Below are positions 23,876 to 35,328 of a stretch of 64,000 bases of DNA, in pieces. Both the position numbers and the translations under genes were made by a program. Numbering within the stretch: the stretch's first letter is position 1; each line of letters starts with the position of its first letter. The notes under the pieces are model-generated. The model was not told where the DNA came from and did no database searches. It saw only the letters and a list, made by a program, of their open reading frames with translations. Origin of the DNA: Sialis fuliginosa (taxonomy: Eukaryota; Arthropoda; Insecta; Megaloptera; Sialidae); assembly GCA_961205875.1 (NCBI GenBank), contig OY540820.1, positions 14,136,001-14,200,000 on the forward strand. The letters run 5' to 3'.

Positions 23876-24542
23876 TAAAAATTGAAATGAAAAGATTTTG
23901 CAATGTTTTTGTCATGTATATTGAATTTTGTTGCAACTGTCAAGTTAATACTTTATAAACTAATTTTAAATGGTTGATGTCACTTTACAAACATCTTGTC
24001 ATGCCTAATTCTATGTTAATTCACATTCATATAGAATTGAATTGGAAGATTAAGTTAAACCAATAGATAAAAATCTATTAAATCTATTAGGGATCATTGT
24101 AGTGATTAATGTATCAAATTTCTCTTTACGAACATACAAAGTGTTTCTTTGTATGAAGAAACGAGTTCTATAATCTGATTATAAAATTGAATTAAATGCT
24201 GAAGAAGTTTCGTATGCGAATTTGCAGCTTGTCAAAAAATTCTGTTAATTGATTATTTTGTGAAATTTAAATAATAGACGACAATCTTTTCGAATTACTA
24301 ATTGCATTGAAAAGGGAAAGGAGAATCTTAAGAAAACAAAGAAGACGTGCTTTGTATTCAGATGGACATTTTCTTCTTAAGAAAATAAAACGACAATTCA
24401 TTAATTCAGTGCTGGATTTCCTTATTAAAGATTTGTTATTTTTTTATATTTCAGATTTCTTCTTCTTCTTCATGGGTTTTGTGTCAAGTGGATTTTCTCC
24501 TTTTCTGACAGCTCCTATTTCAGATTTAAAATTAAAACAAAA

Positions 24543-25015
24543 AACATCTACCAAGTAAATGTACAGTGTTTCCTCGTGCTAAATTCACTAAAGGTAGTTA
24601 ATTATTGAACAATTTTAATAGAACCCGATAAAGTGTTCAGATAAATTACCTGGCATTGGTTAACCATTTAATTTTTATACAATTTTACTAAAAAATATTA
24701 GTTCGAAATTTTTCATAAAAATATAAATTTAAAAAAACAAATGATATTTTAAAGCAAATTGAGATAAATCTTTGCAAGTGAAAATTTTACAACAAACGTT
24801 GTAGATCTATATTATAGGAAATTGAATGCTCTACAAAAAAGATATAAAATTTTAACGACAGACAGACAGATAGACAGACATGGAACGAAAAGTGTTTGTA
24901 TTGACCTGAAACGGAAAGATCAATTTAAAATTTTGAAATCAGGGAACAATTTTTTTTGTCTCATTGTAAAACGATCACAAAGCTTCTCGTATCTCTGATA
25001 TTGCGAGGAAGCAAA
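24543..25015 (+). repeat. family B repeat, copy without the tandem array
   Basis: It runs from CATCTACCAAGTAAATGTAC to GCGAGGAAGCAAA. The 20-bp tandem array found in other copies is missing, and a GACAGACAGACAGATAGACA tract is kept. Confidence 0.78.
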
Positions 25016-25727
25016 TTAATATTCTATTCGTTTATATATTCCCAATTAGGAGTGTTGTAGTATCCTTTGGGTAAATATAAGGACGTGTGATTGGTGCAAT
25101 TGATACATTTTAAATTATTATAAAATAATGTTTTGTTCTCAACTAAACAAAATCGTTTTTTTGAACACACAAATGAAGGAAAACCGATGAATTGCAATCA
25201 GATATATTTAGAGCTAAATATTATTACTAAAGCATGGATCCTTTGGGAACCAATCGAATTGTACACATGGTTTAGGTTTTAATATTTACGACACTATTCA
25301 GAAACGAATTAAATAAATTTGTTTGGAATGCTACAATACTATAAAAAAAACTTTATAGCCGCTATATTTTATTTGTAAAGGAGTCTAGACAATTTTAATT
25401 GTATCGTATTTAATTGAACAGTTATATTTAGGGTTGATCAACAATACCTACATATATGTTATGCTGTATACCATGTTGATTTTTATGGCCATTGACTTTA
25501 AGGTTAAAAATATCAGGTTTGAATTTCATCAGGAAATTGTTATAAAAGTAATTTTACTGTTAACGTATAAATTTTTATTATGTATAGAGTGTTTTTAATG
25601 TTTTAACTGTTAATGTTTCCATACACATTACTTGATTATAACAATAATTATTTTACTATCTACTTATAGGAATAATTTCTATATAGATATAATTATTATT
25701 ATTATTATTATTAGATATAATAATTAC

Positions 25728-25951
25728 CTGAAAAACCACCAAAGGTCTGACATCGTTTTGTCTGTATAGAGCGAACGATCTGGGTTCGATTCCCGGTTTT
25801 AAGCTAAGGTTACGTAACGTCAAGATACTCTGTCTGGTGATCCCTTCGTTGATGAAGCTCGGGGATATGAGTAGAGCTCCTCCACGTATTTGAACCCTTC
25901 GTCTTTGCCATGTGTGGTGAACAGTTCCAGTTACTCGGAGTTTTAATTCAC
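25728..25951 (-). CDS. PH-domain protein, exon with PH beta strands
   Basis: The exon follows TTGCTTTCAG and ends TTTCAG|GTAATT. It holds two bases of a split codon plus 74 codons, ending in phase 0, which fits the exon at 8373-8515. The product reads xELKLRVTG, HHTWQRRRVQIRGGALLI, ILTLRNLSLKPG, RSFALYRQND and PLVVFQ, which follows the beta-strand pattern of a PH domain. Together with the next exon this makes roughly 95 residues, a normal PH length. The upstream exon, which must end with one base of a split codon, was not found. Its plus strand happens to contain a perfect tRNA T-arm-like GGTTCGATTCC; I treat this as chance. Confidence 0.82.
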
Positions 25952-26032
25952 CTGAAAGCAAATGAATAATTATTTAACGAATTTAACATTAACGACAAAA
26001 AAAAAAAATATGCAGATTTTTTAAAATGAAAT

Positions 26033-26454
26033 TAGTACACATACAATATATTTAACTAAATATTACAACAAAAAACTTTTTTTTAGTATGAGTAAATTTG
26101 GCAGATATGATACCCTATTTTGTGTGAGACTGCTTTTCTGATATCATTTTTTTAGATAAATTACATTTAAAAATGTATATTTAAGTTATTCCATATGATT
26201 TAAACAATATTCAAAATCACATGCTTCAGTTGGATAAAATATATTAGCATATCACATGCCTCTATTCATATACAAATAATTAGCAGCAATTAAAACACGT
26301 TTAAAAACTCATGAAACTAATAACGTTAAAAGATTTGGTTTGTTGCACTACTAGCATCTAATTTTTAAGGAAATATTGTGAATTAATAACCATAGAAAGC
26401 AACACGAATTATAAAATAAGGTGTACACAAGTGTGTACTGCGGGCGTTAATGGG
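26033..26454 (-). repeat. piggyBac-like MITE, one-ended copy
   Basis: The right end GGGCGTTAATGGG is followed by TTAA at 26455-26458. The body is the reverse of 11132-11472, sharing blocks such as GAGACTGCTTTTCTGATAT and GTTGCACTACTAGCATCT. It carries extra sequence, and the other TIR is not intact. Confidence 0.8.
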
Positions 26455-27327
26455 TTAATAATATGTACTAAATATCTATAATATAATATTTCATCATTAA
26501 GGTTTATTTTCAGAAATATACTAATTTATTAAGTAGGTACTTAAATATTAAAAATATTAAAATAAAATTGTGTTAAAAAACCTAGGTACTTCCGGTTTAA
26601 AATATTTAATAGAACAATGTGCAAATATTAATACAATCATGCGGATGTTAGGTAACATTCTTATCAATTCAATATGAATAGTAATGTGTTCTTATTGACT
26701 GGATAAAAATATTTTTAAATAATATATCAATTATTCTGAGAACTAACAGTTTCACAATTTTGTGGTTAAATACTTATTAAAGTATCACAATATAATTTAT
26801 TTAAATAAATTAAATGATCTATTGCTATTGAGTTCATGCATATATTTTTAGATTTATCAAGTGTTCCAAGAACTAAACTGTTCCACAACTTTGCGGTTAT
26901 TATTTTGAGAATTATCTGAAGGCACATTTCCTTCATTATGCAAAATACACGTCTGGCGCCAAGTCCGAAAAAATTAGCAACAAAAACGCATAACTGTAGA
27001 ATGAATCTATCATTTATATAAATTTAATGAGTCAATCACAATTTGAGTCACATTTTACATATGATTAAATTTCACTGATTCTAAATAACTAGGTATTATT
27101 TAATTTAATTTAATAGTAAATTTTGTAATTTGCATTTTAAAACGCGTGTTAGTTGATGTTTTACTGATTTGTATTGCTTTTTATAAAGCAATGTTTATTA
27201 CATAAAAAAACCATTGGACTTGGTTATTAAATAGTTATGGAAATCGAAAGTAAAGTAATAAAAATTGATTCTAGTAAGCAATATAACGATTCGATTTGTA
27301 TTAATTTAGTTCTTATGTTGATTATGT

Positions 27328-27875
27328 AAAATATCTGCCTTGGGAACCACGGGACTTTCTTATACGTAATCCTAACAGTGAATTGTATACGTGATTCTTT
27401 GTTTATTGAAACATTTCTAACAAACTAACAAGATAGAACAAAATGAATAATATAGGTAATATTATTCTCTCCATTATATAACAAGTGATTTTTTTAACGT
27501 AATAACTGAAAACGCATGTTTACTCTTGTAAATTTTTGGATTTTTGAATTATTTTTGAAATACGAAAAAAATGTTTTAGATAAAAAATGTCGAGTATGTT
27601 ATTATCTATAATTTATTCCCCATACATTTTTTCCCAACATTTATGATTTAGCCAGAAATAATTTTTTTATGTAATTATTTAGATTCACCTACATATTTGA
27701 GTTACAGCGCTTACAGACAGACAGACACACAGATATCATGGCGAAAATAGTCAGAGAATGGATTCAGGGAAGGTCAAAATAGATAATTCCGTCAAAATCC
27801 GGGGTTCGAAAAAAATCGGCTTCACTATACTTACTTATACTATATGTATATTTCATATACATGGTATAAGAAAGT
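27328..27875 (+). repeat. family C repeat
   Basis: It starts ATATCTGCCTTGGGAACCAC followed by GGGACTTTCTTATACG and ends GGTATAAGAAAGT. It contains CAGACAGACAGACACACAG and ATCATGGCGAAAATAGTCAG, shared with the copies at 19707 and 55571. Confidence 0.78.
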
Positions 27876-28289
27876 AAAAAAATATAGTTAAATGTTAAAT
27901 AAGTTTGTTGTATATAAAAATAATTAGTCGTAATACTTATTAGAAGTATCATTAATACTTTCTTTAAGGCTATTTATTATGCAGGCGAGTGTATATTAAT
28001 TAATTAAAATAAAATTGTAACTTTAATATGAAACAAGATATGATTATGTCATATGATATAATATAAATTGAACATATGGTTCAAATTCCTAACATTAATG
28101 AAGAAGTAGTTCCTGTAAAAAAATTAATGTCAGTTAAAAATTTTATTTTAGCCAGATTCTTTTCGGTAATGAAAAAAAAAATTGACTCCTACGCAGGAAG
28201 TAAAAAAAACAACAAGAAGTTAGTCGTTTTAATTATTGAATATAGTCGTTTGTGTCGTCTCATTTTCAGTCAACGTTTCGTCGTACGTT

Positions 28290-28400
28290 AAGCAAACATG
28301 TGAAGGTTGGCACGCGTGACGTCACATAGCACACGTGTCCTTGAGGAGGCCTCCGCACGCCGAATAATTACGCAACACCACGACACGCCGACTTGATAAT
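28290..28400. promoter_or_regulatory. G+C-rich island with a CRE palindrome
   Basis: This short stretch is far more G+C-rich than its surroundings and contains the full CRE palindrome TGACGTCA at 28317-28324, CACGTG-like and ACGCGT motifs and several CpGs. It could be a promoter or enhancer, perhaps for the minus-strand PH gene whose first exon is missing, but no transcription start or exon can be shown. Confidence 0.3.
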
Positions 28401-28739
28401 CAACTCTTCATACATTCACACACACACTCACGTATGTACCTACACATACACATACACCTGAGTATATGAATTTTACAAATATGAGCAGATATAGAGATAC
28501 TAAGGTGACATCAAATACGAAAAAATCATGGGCGTGTATTATGAATAATTATGATGATATTTACTAATATTTACTAATTACTAGAGATTGGAAAAATGGT
28601 TGTTATTTTCAATGAAATATTTACTAGTTGAATTTTTTTTCGGAAAATAGTTTTTTTTTATGATTTAATAATAATTAGTGCAAATGAAGCAGTAAAAAGT
28701 GTCACAAATAGTTTTAAAATAGTTGGAAAGGTAGTTGAA

Positions 28740-28832
28740 AATGTGATGAGGGCCCACTGAAAATCCTGACCTGAAAACCCGCGATAGGATGTGTGGGCTA
28801 TGATTTCAAAACTCAATAGTAATCTATAAATA
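28740..28832 (+). repeat. host repeat flanking family A, second copy
   Basis: This flank matches 691-770 in reverse, through ACTCAATAGTAATCTA up to the TA next to the MITE. Confidence 0.7.
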
Positions 28833-29381
28833 AGGTACTGGCACCAGTTATGGCCGCTATAAGAGCAAGGTTTACTGTTTTTGTGATTGACGAGCTTCTT
28901 TTCTGTAATTCTCATGAACTCATGTTACTAATAAAACAAGTAACTCTTTATTTAATCAATTCAATAACCAAAGTCCGCAAATATAGTTTCTTTTTAAATT
29001 ATTGCCTTTTATTTTGTTCATGTTTTTTCTCCAGTAATGGATAAAATAAAACCAGTAATGAGCACTCATATCAGTGATAGACACTTGCTAATTATTACAA
29101 AATGATAAGTACTACGACACAAAAGATATAAAAGAAAGAATCGTCAAATTTGAAACAATGTAATTTAATTAATAAATTATACTAATAATTAGTTTAAATG
29201 TCCACCATTTGACACCTATTGGCCGATTATCATCAAATCACGCTGTAAGACAGTTAAATGTATATAGATTAGCTAATATTCAGAAATGGTAGTAATCAAA
29301 TATCAACACATATTTCTAATTCAGTACTTAAATTAAAAAAAGCCATTACTGGGGTTATATCCAAAACTGGTGCCAGTACCT
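28833..29381 (+). mobile_element. TA-flanked MITE family A, reference full-length copy
   Basis: Perfect 16-bp TIRs AGGTACTGGCACCAGT and (near-perfect) ACTGGTGCCAGTACCT, flanked by TA on both sides, bound 549 bp. TA target duplication and TIR style suggest Tc1/mariner-superfamily mobilisation. There is no transposase; the 64-codon frame in it is not coding. Confidence 0.92.
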
Positions 29382-29734
29382 TACTCGCTCGTAAATTAAT
29401 TTCTTCGCATAATATTGTGAATATCTTTATATATATAGACTATTATGCACTTCAAGTAAAGTTACGAAGATATTGTCTCTAAGATAGATGTTTATAGAAA
29501 GGGAAAGTGTCATTTATAACGAGTATAATCATAAAATCTAGTATGTATAACACTTTCGTTAGAAAAGGTTCAACATGTTTTGTTCTCATTTAATTCTTGT
29601 AAACTAAAATGTGTAAGTAATTTGTATTTTAACTAAGTACATTATGAAATACATCATAAACATAATTACTAATATTATTAGTGATAGAACAACCCTGAAT
29701 AATATAAATTAATCTACGATAACCTCGTTATTTC

Positions 29735-29765
29735 ATATTGTATATATATATATATACAATATATT
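29735..29765. repeat. AT microsatellite palindrome
   Basis: A (TA)n run lies in the palindrome ATTGTATATA…TATATACAAT. Confidence 0.85.
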
Positions 29766-30405
29766 AATTATAATTAATATAAAAGTTTTTTTTATATTCT
29801 TTAGAAGAAACTTCAATACGTCACTGAAACAAGAAAACCTACGACATCAATATATAATTGCTTAAGCATTTAGTCCTACATCTGATACCTAATCAGGTAA
29901 CATTTCAGAGGTGTTGTTAACGGTTAAGGAAATGTTACATCTTACCGATAGTTTTTCAGGTCATTGGAGCTACAGGAAATAGCACCTACTTATTTAAATA
30001 CCATTGCATATGTATGTTTGCATTTAGTTTAGTAATATTCTAACAATAAGTACAGTTTAGTGTTATTTAAAAGACAATTAACGTGATGTATGAATATACA
30101 TATAACTGATATCAAGAGAAAGTTAATGACTTTAATTTTGTTATTTACACTGATAATATGAAAGGGTTAAATACTCGAGACGAGAGCGTCGTAAATTTTG
30201 ACGGGACTGAGACGATATAAACTTTATTTATAAGTCTCGGTTTCAATAAAATTTTATTCTATGTTCTTTGTTGATTTCAAAATATACAATGTAAAAAATG
30301 ACATTTTGGCCTATATATTTAGTTATAAATTATAATCATGAAACTGCGATTTTTCAGCTTCGATCTCGATTTAATCTCGATCTTTTGTACTAGAAGACAA
30401 GTATG
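29766..30405. other. A+T-rich sequence, no gene seen
   Basis: No exon-like or well-bounded repeat structure was recognised in this stretch. Confidence 0.5.
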
Positions 30406-30691
30406 TCCGGTATTATAAAGGATCTCGTAAAATTTTCTAGCTTGCAAGTACTTTTAAATGGGGTATTAATTCTGTACTAGTATCTATGGATTAGCTATGG
30501 AATTTAGAGCAGTGATACTTCAACTAATTGTAACACAGTTGGAGACTGACCGTACAAAATAATTTTCATAATATTAGTACTGTTTTAAAAAAAATTGTCA
30601 AACATTTCATGAAACTTAAAGAGAACTGTCAGATACGTTTGAAACCACATTTGGAAGTGCTTGCAAGCTAGCTCGTTTATAATACCGGGGA
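30406..30691. mobile_element. CCGGTATTATAAA foldback MITE
   Basis: The left arm (TCCGGTATTATAAAGGA, then CTAGCTTGCAAGTACTTT and AATGGGGTATTAA) is the inverted counterpart of the right arm (CATTTGGAAGTGCTTGCAAG, then TTTATAATACCGGGGA). A tighter copy is at 51817-52055. Confidence 0.82.
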
Positions 30692-30790
30692 CACTTATTC
30701 CCGTCATAAGTTAGGACAAAACTTTACGATAAATAGGAGTAGTAAAATATATTATTTATTACTAAATAGATTAAATAAGTTATACGATTT

Positions 30791-31057
30791 CAGGGTGTCC
30801 AATGTTTTTTTAAAATAAAATTCCCTGACTTTCCCTGATCACAGATTCAAAATTCCCTGACTACTAGAGGCTTGGTGGCAAGAAGTGATCGAGGGCCCCC
30901 CAGAATGTGCAAAAAAAAATTGAAAACTTTTTTTTTGCTTGTCAACTTTTATACACTTTTTTCTTCTTCATCGACTTCCCAGAATTTATAATAAATTCCC
31001 TAACTTTCAAAAAAAAATTTAATAAATTCCCTGACTTTCCAGAAAGTGGACACACTG
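30791..31057. repeat. probable hAT-like MITE (CAGGGTGTCCA / TGGACACACTG)
   Basis: The ends CAGGGTGTCCA and TGGACACACTG are imperfect TIRs. The body repeats AATTCCCTGACTTTCC several times. The flanks do not give an exact 8-bp duplication, so the class is tentative. Confidence 0.6.
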
Positions 31058-31740
31058 GATTTTGTTTCTGTGCAACTAATTTTATGAAAAACTATTTAAA
31101 CGTCAAAAAATTAATGTACATATTTTATTTCAAAGCAGGATACAAATAGCAAATTATCTACAAAATTTATACAGTTCCCATACCCAGTATCACATACAAA
31201 AAAATCTTTCGTTTAGCAGCATTTTTATAAAAATGACACTGAATCATTGCGGCACTTCCTTTACAGATAAAATATGCTTCAGATCATACATACATAATTT
31301 TAAAAATTCACATAAATAATGTTCAGTAGTTAGTCATCATAACATAGCTTCTTTGACCTTACTATATTGATCATCGAAGTTTTGTAAAACCGTGTGTATT
31401 CGTAGAACTCTGATGAAACAAACATTCGTAGCCATTGTTGGTAATTTAATAATATGTATTATTTAATTTGAAAGGTCGTGGCATGCTTCAGACATGACTA
31501 ACTTTTTATACGGTTGATTTTTATCGCTCGATTGAGGAAACAGGTTAATTATTGTTTATTGAAACATGAAAATATGCGTTTGTTTATGAAAATCAAATAA
31601 ATAGATAATGTACTACTGCAACAAACATCATTTTCTTACGATTTTGGCACTTCTTATTTTCGGAAATATGGGCAAGGAACATAATATTTTTACGATTTTT
31701 TTTTTTGAAAACCGTGAAAAAGGTCTTACAGATTTACCTC

Positions 31741-31972
31741 GGGTTGCATAAAACAAAATTAATCACGATTAGTTAATCAGTTGTTTTAAAACCATTATTA
31801 CGTTAATTCTAAAAAAAAACAATTACAGTTATGATAAATTTTATAAGATAAAAAATTATCATATTTAGTGAGTTGTACATTTACAAATCGAAAATAAGTT
31901 TAGAATTAACATTTATCATGGTTTGAAAACAACTAATTAACTAATCGTCGTTAATTTTGCTTTATGCAACCC
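31741..31972. mobile_element. MITE with GGGTTGCATAAA ends
   Basis: GGGTTGCATAAA and TTTATGCAACCC are perfect TIRs, and the subterminal regions (GTTAATCAGTTGTTTT and AAAACAACTAATTAAC) are also inverted. Length is 232 bp, with no open frame. Confidence 0.8.
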
Positions 31973-32529
31973 AGGGTTAATGTATTAACTAATTTTTGGT
32001 ATGTAGTAAAACAGTTTTCAAACTTTAAACTCTTTTTATCGACACCACGTTTTTAAAAACTGCGGAAAACGTATCTTGACCATTTTCCATTCGATTGGCT
32101 TGAAATTTTAACTGTAACTTCTTAGGTAGATTTTACATCGAAGTTCACACGTTTTTTACGATTGGTTAACAATTACTGTTTTTATAAACAATTTAATATA
32201 TATATTTAATATTTTTTAATAATCGTACGTAGTTCTCTATAATCAAAATTTCGATACGAAACACTAAAAAAGATAATGTATCGACGAAATTTAGCCACTA
32301 TCTTGTCTTCAGTTTTGTTATTGTAACAATCACAAAAATAAGGGAAAATATACATTAATTATATCTACTTGATTACAAAAGCTATAAAATAATTACACTT
32401 TCTGGAATCATTTATGAACAAATGCTGGTAGCAGGCATGTTACAAATTCTTATAAAATTAACGTTAATTAATTTTGCTAAAGTCAGATAGAATGATTCTT
32501 ACATACGGTGTGTCTTAGGATAGATGTAA

Positions 32530-32680
32530 CAAGAGATATAGCCTCTCAAAGTTTTAGTTTTTTCAAATTTTTGGAGAAAAAAAGCCATAACTTTTGAACG
32601 CGTGGTCGGAATTGATTTGGAATCAGCGTGTCAAAATCTATATAATGACATGTTTTTATTGTAACGATAATTATATTTCG
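32530..32680 (+). repeat. partial direct copy of the large hairpin's left arm
   Basis: GATATAGCCTCTCAAAGTTT to ATATAATGACATG repeats sequence from 32910-33040, minus a short GATTTTAGTTGACG segment. Confidence 0.8.
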
Positions 32681-32717
32681 TACCCTATACAAGTCTTGGG
32701 GCTTTTATACCCTTTAC

Positions 32718-33483
32718 TAAATGATTCTTCGTATTATTTTCTTGTATTTTAGTCGATATTTGTATGACGAGTTGAAGTTCACTGCAGGAAATTTCACTAA
32801 AAAATTTAGAATTTTTTGATTTCGTTAAAAGTATGTTTATTGTATAGAAAATGACGTGAAAAGTTGTTTGTTTCAAACCGCAGGTCTGTATCTCAAACCG
32901 TTCTCGAGATATAGCCTCTCAAAGTTTTAGTTTTTTCAAATTTTTGGAGAAAAAAGGCCATAACTTTTGAACACGTGGTCGGAATTGATTTTAGTTGACG
33001 GATTTGAAATCAGCGTGTCAAAATCTATATAATGACATGTATAATACTTTAAAATCCGACAAAAAAATTTTGGTCAAAAATCGACATTTTTTTAAGGTAT
33101 ACCCCTTTGAATTTTTTCGATTTTTCTCGAAATTTTTTTTTCCGAGTTTTAAGGTATTATACATGTCATTATATAGATTTTGACACGCTGATTCCAAATC
33201 CGTCAACTAAAATCAATTCAGACCACGCGTTCAAAAGTTATGGCCTTTTTTCTCCAAAATTTTGAAAAAAACTGAATCTTTGAGAGGCTATATCTCGAGA
33301 ACGGTTTGGGATACAGACCTGCGGTTTGAAACAAACAACTTTTCACGCCATTTTCTATACAATAAACATACTTTTAACGAAATCAAAAATTCGAAATTTT
33401 TTAGTGAAATTTCCTGCAGTGAACTTCAATTCGGCATACAAATATCGAATAAAATACAAGAAAATAAGACGTAAAATCATTTA
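32718..33483. repeat. large near-perfect hairpin (inverted arms ~375 bp)
   Basis: The left arm (about 32718-33095) is repeated in reverse complement by the right arm (about 33106-33483), with the centre near 33100. Both strands therefore encode nearly the same 62-residue frame, which shows symmetry, not a gene. The arms differ by scattered bases. No target duplication was found. It could be a foldback transposon. Confidence 0.9.
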
Positions 33484-34843
33484 GTTACTACATAAATACC
33501 TATATAAAATATAAAATATAAATTATAAAATATTTTATAAGTTAGGAGCAAAAAAAAAAAATTATCAATTATTAATTATTTAATTTTGACTTCTTTTAAT
33601 AAGTTCTAGCAGGAATTTAATAAAATACAGTTTGTAAGCTAAAAAAAGGTCTTCAAATTCTGAACGAATCAGTAAGAACGATTCTTATTATTCAAATGAC
33701 TCGAGTCACTAAAAAGACTCATTTTTCCCATCTCTAGTATAAACAATATGTATTGTATACAGCTTCAAACTTTGAGTTTTAGTAAAACAATCATTCAATG
33801 TAATTACGTTTCATCAATTCAAAAAAAGGTCTTACAGAGTGATGAATAACATGATCGTATTATCTTCTTTGATCTATATAGTAAGTGTAAAGTGAAAAAA
33901 CTATTTTTAATTAAGGTTGTTTTGAATGACACCACATACATCACATATAATAAATGGTATAAATTACATTATCAGAAACTATTGACCTAATTTAGGTTGA
34001 ATGAAATTTCTCCTGGGAGATTAACTGTTTCTTATTTTTGGGTGGGGGTCACAGCATGGCTTTCAGATAACCTTAATGCGATATCACTGACATAAATATA
34101 AATATTTTGTGAGATTTTCGGAACCCTTTAAGCACCATAATCTCTTCCCGAATAAAATACAACATTAATCTTATTATAATGATAACCAGTGTCCCCCACA
34201 CATGCTTTAAGAGTCAAGTACAATATGGATAATGCAGTGGCGCCGATTAGTTATTTTTTATAAATAAAAATAGTTAAAAACATTAAAATTTAAAATTAGC
34301 TTTTTTATGATCTTTGACATTTTTGTTTTGTTTATAAATGATAAATGAGGTGTAAGATGTATAAATAAGTTTGTTTTGAAAAACATAATAAAATTAAAAA
34401 TTATACCCTTTAGAAAGATTTTTACTGCAATTTGTGACAAAACATCGAGATAATTAAATTTTTGTAGGGGAGTAATCTACCCAATTATTTCTACATGAAC
34501 CGTCACTGTAGTCTCAGTACAGAATCATTGGAAATTTTCAAGCCGCATTCCTTACTGAATCATAAATTACTTAAACACTAGAACGGGTTAAGTGGCTACC
34601 GACAGTGTGGCCAACCTAACGCACACAACAACACCATATTAAAGTCATCCATGTGGAAGTCGCATACAGCGTTAAGTGGCTACTTCACACAAATCGATCG
34701 TGAAATTATCCAATTCACTTTTACTTACTATAACCATCATTAAGTGTATTTCATTTGAGGAGGAGTGTATAGTAAGTACTCGAGGGTGAGATCAAGAAGT
34801 TTATGTAAATCGAATAGTTTTATTTTTTTAGTGCTATTTATAG
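33484..34843. other. A+T-rich sequence, no gene seen
   Basis: One hAT-like end (CAGTGGCGCCGATTAG) occurs near 34236 without a matching partner. Nothing else is recognised. Confidence 0.5.
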
Positions 34844-35172
34844 CAGAGATTCGAACCGGAAATGAACTGAAAACCGGAAATAAAAATATCGTTTTTTTCG
34901 GTTCAGTACGTGTTAAAATACGCGCGTTAACATGATCTTATTTCCTACTTCAATTGTTATTCGGACTATCATACAAGTACCTACCATAAAATATTCTAAA
35001 TTATGGTAGAAAATTTTTTTTTAATACAAATAATTTTTTTTTAATTAATCACTCGGAGCTGAATCGAAAACCGTTATTTTTTGCGGAACGAAAACCGGAA
35101 CCGAACCGAAATATATTTTTTACTCGAACCGGAACGAAAACTGAAACGAAAAAAAAACGGTTCGAAGCCCTG
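34844..35172. mobile_element. hAT-type MITE with 8-bp target duplication, ACCGGAA-rich
   Basis: The ends CAGAGATTCGAACCG and CGGTTCGAAGCCCTG are imperfect TIRs, flanked by the identical 8-mer ATTTATAG (34836-34843 and 35173-35180). Inside, CGAACCGGAA-like units are repeated on both sides. Length is 329 bp. Confidence 0.9.
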
Positions 35173-35328
35173 ATTTATAGCATTTTCTTTTTGTCAATAT
35201 TATTATAACATATAGGTATTATCAGGCCTTGAGAGAGATTCAATGGGGCAAACAACATTTCGGGGCCCTATACCACACTCACCTGTTTTACGAGCGAACG
35301 AAATTTTATAAAAAAAGTTATTATAAAA

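Larger units (their letters stand above)
8516..25727 (-). other. 17-kb intron of the PH-domain gene
   Basis: The donor is GTAATT just below 25728 and the acceptor TTTCTGTTTCCAG just above 8515. Apart from the orphan exon at 20884-21048 and the repeats listed separately, I see no coding exon in it. Confidence 0.7.

Noticed and set aside
24307-24558. 83-codon frame with a Lys/Arg-rich start
   Set aside because: It runs into the family B repeat and has ordinary intron composition.
25780-25800. Perfect polymerase III B box on the plus strand of the PH exon, hinting at a tRNA or SINE
   Set aside because: No acceptor stem or A box fits around it, whereas the minus strand gives a splice-bounded PH-domain exon in phase with two others.
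28076-28291. 71-codon frame beside the G+C-rich island
   Set aside because: No donor or acceptor in phase, no homology recognised; codon use is like the A+T-rich background.
32995-33206. Two nearly identical 62-residue frames on opposite strands
   Set aside because: They arise from the symmetry of the large hairpin; there is no start context, splice site or other sign of coding.
34236-34520. hAT-like end CAGTGGCGCCGATTAG
   Set aside because: A CACTG at about 34503-34509 does not give a matching flank duplication or TIR.
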